Source: an uncultured Candidatus Midichloriaceae bacterium
GTDB taxonomy: Bacteria; Pseudomonadota; Alphaproteobacteria; Rickettsiales; Midichloriaceae
DNA: 33,577 nt
Assembly: GCA_905479795.1 (NCBI GenBank)
Contig: CAJQNX010000084.1
Span: 1-33,577 of the forward strand
Reading direction: 5' to 3'
A program made the position numbers and the translations under genes. Every line of letters starts with the position of its first letter. Position 1 is the stretch's first letter. Positions 29,360 through 33,577 of this stretch are shown piece after piece. A model generated the notes under the pieces. The model had not been told where the DNA came from. It ran no database searches and was given only the letters and a program-made list of their open reading frames with translations.

Positions 29360-31357
29360 TTACGAAAAATTATATGGGTCAATATCGACTTTTAATTTAA
29401 TTGATGCAGGTGTAATAAATTTATCAAACCAATTATGTATATAGCTTTGAATATTGATTTTTTTAGCAGTTCTCAAAATAATTCTGTAACGAAAATTATT
29501 TCTAATTTTATATATTGGAGCAGGAGATGGGCCTAATACTTCAATTTGCTTATCAATAGGTGCTTTTTGAGCTATATAATGCATAAAAGAATGCAAAGTC
29601 TGCTCATTTAGCCCACTCCCCTTAATTATGATTAACTTCGAAAAAGGGGGCATGAATGAATCTTTTCTATTTTTTAACTCATCATTAATAAAAGACTCAT
29701 AATCCCAATTCTCAATGTAGTTTAGTAAGGGGTTATCAGCAAAATAAGTTTGAATTAACACTAAACCCTTCTCATGTTGTCTTCCTGCCCTTCCAGCAAC
29801 CTGATATAAAAGTTGAAAGGTTCTTTCTAAAACCCTAAGATCACATCCTGAAAATGATATATCTGCATCAATCACACCTACTAAATGTAGATCAGGAAAA
29901 TTCAACCCTTTAGCTAGCATTTGAGTACCTAAAATTATATCATACTCCTTATTTTCTATATCTTTAATTATTTGAGATGCTTTCTTAAAAGTTGAGACTG
30001 TATCGCTTGTAAGCGTGACCACTTTAGCATTTGGAAATAAATTATTTATTTCTTCTTCAATTTTTTCTATTCCAGGACCCAAGGTAACTAATTTTTCATC
30101 TGACTCACATTTATTACACTTAATAATCTTCTCATGCATATATCCACAATAATGACATAGCATTTGATTTTTCTTTTTATGCTCAACTAAAAAAAACTGA
30201 CAATTCGGACATGAGAATTTCTCTCCACAATTATTGCATATAGTAAGTGGTGAATACCCACGCCTATTTAAAAAAATCATTGATAATTTTCCTTTTTCTA
30301 AACAAGAAATTATCTCATTTTTAAGTGCCTCTGAAATCCATTCATTATGTGGTTTTTTTACTTTTTTCAAATCTACTACTTGGACTTGAGGCAATGACAC
30401 CCCTGTATAACGATTGGGTAATTTATGAATTTTATATTTACCTAAAATAGTATTATAATAGGACTCTGCAGAAGGTGTTGCAGTTGAAAGCAAGATGGGA
30501 ATTTTTTCAATTTTTGCCTTCATAATAGCCATGTCCCTAGCGTTATAAACAATACCTTCTTCTTGCTTAAATGAGCTGTCGTTTTCTTCATCAATGATTA
30601 TGAGTTTTAAATTTTTAAAAGGCAAAAATAACGCACTTCTTGCCCCTACTACTACATCAATATTGCCACTTAACACCCCATGCCATATAATAGCCTTTTT
30701 TTTAGGTGTCAAAGAGGAGTTCCATTCAGCAATAACGCAGTTCTTTAATCGCTTTCTAAACCTCTCTATTAATTGAGTTGCGAGCAGCACTTCTGGAAGC
30801 AATATAAGTGCCTGACTACCATCATCAACAATTTTTTGAGTACTCTCTAAATATACTTCTGTCTTGCCAGAACCAGTTGCACCCAAAATTAAATGCGCAG
30901 AAAAATCTAGAAATCCAACTTTATTAATTTCGCTAACTACTTGATTTTGAAGATCTGAAAGTTCTACTTTATTTAAAACATCTGTATCATTTTGAAATTT
31001 TTTATACTCTTCACATTTAATATTATACTCAACATTATTTTTATTGAGTAACAGCATTTTTACAATATTACCGTAATTAGTCATATTGTATTTAGCAACC
31101 CACTTTGCAAAATCTAATAATTTACCATCAACAAAAGTCAAGTTATATATGGTGATAATCTCCTTCAATTCAAAATCTAAATTGCTTTCATCAACACTAT
31201 TTATGTTTGTTACAATACCAATTTGCTCTCTTTTTCTAAAATTTACTTTAACTATAGCGCCAATTTGAGGTTTATGTTGATCAGATACTTTATACGTAAA
31301 TTCTTGATTAAATGGTAAAGCTAAAATGACATAAGCTACTTTAACCTTTGAATTCAT
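29360..31357 (-). CDS. priA: Primosomal protein N' (replication restart helicase PriA)
   Basis: ILGATGSGKTEVY, VVGARSALFLPFKNLKLIIIDEEND, zinc-binding CNNCGEKFSCPNC, YQVAGRAGRQHEKG. ATG at 31357 (MNSKVKVAYV) used; the longer ORF runs into tRNA-Ser. Confidence 0.96.
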   Translation of the reverse strand: MNSKVKVAYVILALPFNQEFTYKVSDQHKPQIGAIVKVNFRKREQIGIVTNINSVDESNLDFELKEIITIYNLTFVDGKLLDFAKWVAKYNMTNYGNIVKMLLLNKNNVEYNIKCEEYKKFQNDTDVLNKVELSDLQNQVVSEINKVGFLDFSAHLILGATGSGKTEVYLESTQKIVDDGSQALILLPEVLLATQLIERFRKRLKNCVIAEWNSSLTPKKKAIIWHGVLSGNIDVVVGARSALFLPFKNLKLIIIDEENDSSFKQEEGIVYNARDMAIMKAKIEKIPILLSTATPSAESYYNTILGKYKIHKLPNRYTGVSLPQVQVVDLKKVKKPHNEWISEALKNEIISCLEKGKLSMIFLNRRGYSPLTICNNCGEKFSCPNCQFFLVEHKKKNQMLCHYCGYMHEKIIKCNKCESDEKLVTLGPGIEKIEEEINNLFPNAKVVTLTSDTVSTFKKASQIIKDIENKEYDIILGTQMLAKGLNFPDLHLVGVIDADISFSGCDLRVLERTFQLLYQVAGRAGRQHEKGLVLIQTYFADNPLLNYIENWDYESFINDELKNRKDSFMPPFSKLIIIKGSGLNEQTLHSFMHYIAQKAPIDKQIEVLGPSPAPIYKIRNNFRYRIILRTAKKINIQSYIHNWFDKFITPASIKLKVDIDPYNFS

Positions 31358-31379
31358 TGTTAATTGCAAATAATTTAAG

Positions 31380-31470
31380 TGGCGGAGAGAGAGGGATTCG
31401 AACCCTCGATACGAAAAAATCGTATACTTCCTTAGCAGGGAAGCGCCTTCAACCACTCGGCCATCTCTCC
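31380..31470 (-). tRNA. tRNA-Ser (anticodon GCT), CCA encoded
   Basis: On minus strand ggagaga...tctctcc acceptor, cttcc-ctGCTaa-ggaag anticodon arm, long variable arm, gggttcgaatccc T arm, CCA. Confidence 0.94.
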
Positions 31471-31648
31471 TAGAGGTTTGTGATATAATCTAGTTTTATT
31501 TAATTAAAATAGCAATAAAAAAGTATACCAAAATACTATCTTTTTGCGTTTATACCTAACATTTTATCAACATCTTTATCAATTTCAATTTAAAAACAAA
31601 CTATATTTTACATTCATATATACAACCTATCAATCAAATATTAATTTT

Positions 31649-32311
31649 TTATTTTTTATGTTCACGCTTATGGTGAAAATTTTTTAAATCATGAATATTT
31701 CCTATCTTTACAAAAATAAAATCCAATTCACCAATTTTTTTATCCGGACATATTGATACATTAAATTCAGAATGAGGTGGAATATCCTTTCTAAGATTAG
31801 TTGATAAATTTAAAATATTATTATTTTCGTCATAACCTATTATTTTTATTGTCTGTACAAATTTGCTTTCATTAGAGTTATTAATAATTTTGATTGGTAT
31901 TTTATATTTTATTTGTTTATTAACACTATACTCATCCCCATACTCTTCCTTAATCGGTTCAAACAGTTCTATCTCCAACCCCTCAGTATTGTGATAGTCA
32001 AATAATTTATAAATGGCTTCGAAAGCAGTATGCTGATCAATTAAAAACTCTCTTTCAACGTATAAAAATAAAGTTAAGGTGATAAAAATAATGAATGAGT
32101 AAATTATAGCTGGTATGTTTTTTTTAATATTTTTGTTGGAAATTTGAGCAACTGCTGGCTTACTATTTTCTTCTAACTCAGTAGTTTCCTTATTAGGTAT
32201 ATATAGCCACTCATACTCACATAATGAACAACATAACATTCTTCCATATTTCCCAACATCAGATCCATTAACTCTGAACTTGGTGTCACAATTTTTACAT
32301 TTAATGATCAT
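31649..32311 (-). CDS. Zinc-ribbon (MJ0042-type) single-pass membrane protein
   Basis: MIIKCKNCDTKFRVNGSDVGKYGRMLCCSLCEYEW, then a TM helix (IPAIIYSFIIFITLTLFLYV) and an extracytoplasmic domain. Confidence 0.8.
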   Translation of the reverse strand: MIIKCKNCDTKFRVNGSDVGKYGRMLCCSLCEYEWLYIPNKETTELEENSKPAVAQISNKNIKKNIPAIIYSFIIFITLTLFLYVEREFLIDQHTAFEAIYKLFDYHNTEGLEIELFEPIKEEYGDEYSVNKQIKYKIPIKIINNSNESKFVQTIKIIGYDENNNILNLSTNLRKDIPPHSEFNVSICPDKKIGELDFIFVKIGNIHDLKNFHHKREHKK

Positions 32312-32313
32312 TT

Positions 32314-33577
32314 TTAATTAGAGTGTAATTTTTTTGTTAATATTTCATTAACTCCTTTAGGGTTGGCCTTCCCTTTGCTTACCTTCATTATCTGCCCTAC
32401 AAAAAAACCAAATAATTTTTCTTTTCCCGACCTGTACTCTTTTACTTTTTCAGGGTTAGCACTGAGAACGTCATCAATATATTTTTCAATCTCATCAGTA
32501 TTAGAAATTTGGACTAAATTATATTTTTCAACTATTTCTTCGGGTTTTTCATTGGTTTCAAACATTTTATCAAGCACTTCTTTTGCAATTTTACCTGAAA
32601 TCTTATTAGAAATAATTAATTCTAATAAGGAACTAAAATCTTCAGCGCTAATAGATAATTCACTAAACTCCTTACTAACCTTATTTAATCTTCCAAAAAG
32701 CTCAGCACAAACCCAATTTGCAACAAGCTTAGGTTCAATTTTTTTAGCAATCTTTTCAAAAAATTCTGCAACTTTTTTATCGGCAGTTAGCACCTCAGAA
32801 TCATACTCTGTTATACCATATTCTTTTATATACCTTTTCTTCTTATTTTCCGGCAATTCAGGAAGGTTATCTCTTATATTGTCGATATACTCTGAAGAAA
32901 TTCTAAGTGGTAGTAAATCTGGATCTGGGAAATATCTATAATCAGCTGCATCTTCTTTCCCTCTCATAGATCTAGTTTCACCTGTATCTGCATCAAATAA
33001 CCTAGTTTCTTGAACAATTTCAGTATCGTGAATTCCATCTTCCCATGCTTCAATATGTCTATTTACTTCATAGTGAATAGCTTTTTCTATGAATTTAAAA
33101 GAGTTCATATTTTTAATTTCACATCTAGTATTTAGGTTTGTATCACCTTTTGGTCTAATAGATACATTTACATCAGCTCTAAATGAACCTTCTTGCATGT
33201 TTGCATCAGAAATACCAATATATCTTACAATTGAATGAAGTTTTTTTAGATATAAAATTGCTTCTTCTGCTGATCTCATATCAGGTTCTGAAACGATTTC
33301 AAGTAATGGAGTTCCTGTTCTATTTAAATCAACTTGAGAACCTGCAATTCCATGTTTACTTTTACCTGCATCATTTTCTAAGTGAGCTCTTGTAACTCCA
33401 ATTGTTTTTTGTTTACCATCTGGAAAATCAATTACTAATTCTCCAAGACCTACAACAGGAACTTCAAATTGTGAGATTTGATAACCATTTGGTAAATCTG
33501 GATAAAAGTAGTTTTTTCTATTAAAAATTGACTTTTGATTAATTTCTGATTTGATTGCAGTTCCAAGCATAATTGCT
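32314..33577 (-). CDS. gatB: Asp/Glu-tRNA amidotransferase subunit B (5' end outside window)
   Basis: NRKNYFYPDLPNGYQISQ, TRAHLENDAGK, SQVDLNRTGTPLLEIVSEPDMRS, SFRADVNVSIRPKGD, TRCEIKNMNSFKFIEKAI, DYRYFPDPDLLPL; open to the window edge. Confidence 0.96.
   Translation of the reverse strand, partial: AIMLGTAIKSEINQKSIFNRKNYFYPDLPNGYQISQFEVPVVGLGELVIDFPDGKQKTIGVTRAHLENDAGKSKHGIAGSQVDLNRTGTPLLEIVSEPDMRSAEEAILYLKKLHSIVRYIGISDANMQEGSFRADVNVSIRPKGDTNLNTRCEIKNMNSFKFIEKAIHYEVNRHIEAWEDGIHDTEIVQETRLFDADTGETRSMRGKEDAADYRYFPDPDLLPLRISSEYIDNIRDNLPELPENKKKRYIKEYGITEYDSEVLTADKKVAEFFEKIAKKIEPKLVANWVCAELFGRLNKVSKEFSELSISAEDFSSLLELIISNKISGKIAKEVLDKMFETNEKPEEIVEKYNLVQISNTDEIEKYIDDVLSANPEKVKEYRSGKEKLFGFFVGQIMKVSKGKANPKGVNEILTKKLHSN

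Noticed and set aside
31358-31456. N-terminal extension of PriA in the ORF track
   Set aside because: It translates tRNA-Ser sequence; the true start is ATG at 31357.
32363-32941. 192-aa plus-strand ORF
   Set aside because: Antisense to gatB, which is clearly coding; Ser/Leu/Phe-rich antisense artefact.

Overview
AT-rich bacterial window that looks like a reduced alphaproteobacterial (Rickettsiales-like) genome; this placement is inferred from gene content, not from a search. Most of it is a housekeeping backbone: addA (5' cut by window edge), tRNA-Arg(CCT), an OmpA-family lipoprotein, an atypical MurA, a phosphomannomutase/phosphoglucomutase homologue, bolA, ubiH-type hydroxylase, an RND transporter, a DGK1/SEC59-like kinase, pdxT-pdxS, an LpoA-like lipoprotein, pth, a frameshifted radC, pccB, argS, priA, tRNA-Ser(GCT), a zinc-ribbon membrane protein and gatB (5' cut by window edge). 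Between argS and priA (about 19.9-29.3 kb) lies an accessory island. It holds a decayed IS6-family element, a decayed endonuclease/exonuclease/phosphatase-type nuclease, a beta-barrel-like remnant, a promoter-driven cluster (orphan gene interrupted by an in-frame TAA, a large Sel1-repeat protein, a secreted beta-barrel protein), and two long convergent orphan proteins that may be host-interaction effectors. Sequence-level oddities include an apparent in-frame loss of the GEMSGH sugar-binding loop in the phosphohexomutase, a Cys-to-Asp MurA active site in an apparently non-proteobacterial MurA type, and a roughly 200-codon reading frame broken only by two in-frame stops. TGA acts as a genuine stop here (pdxS and radC end in TGA inside ATGA overlaps), so the interrupted frames are best read as decay, sequencing error or readthrough, not a changed code.
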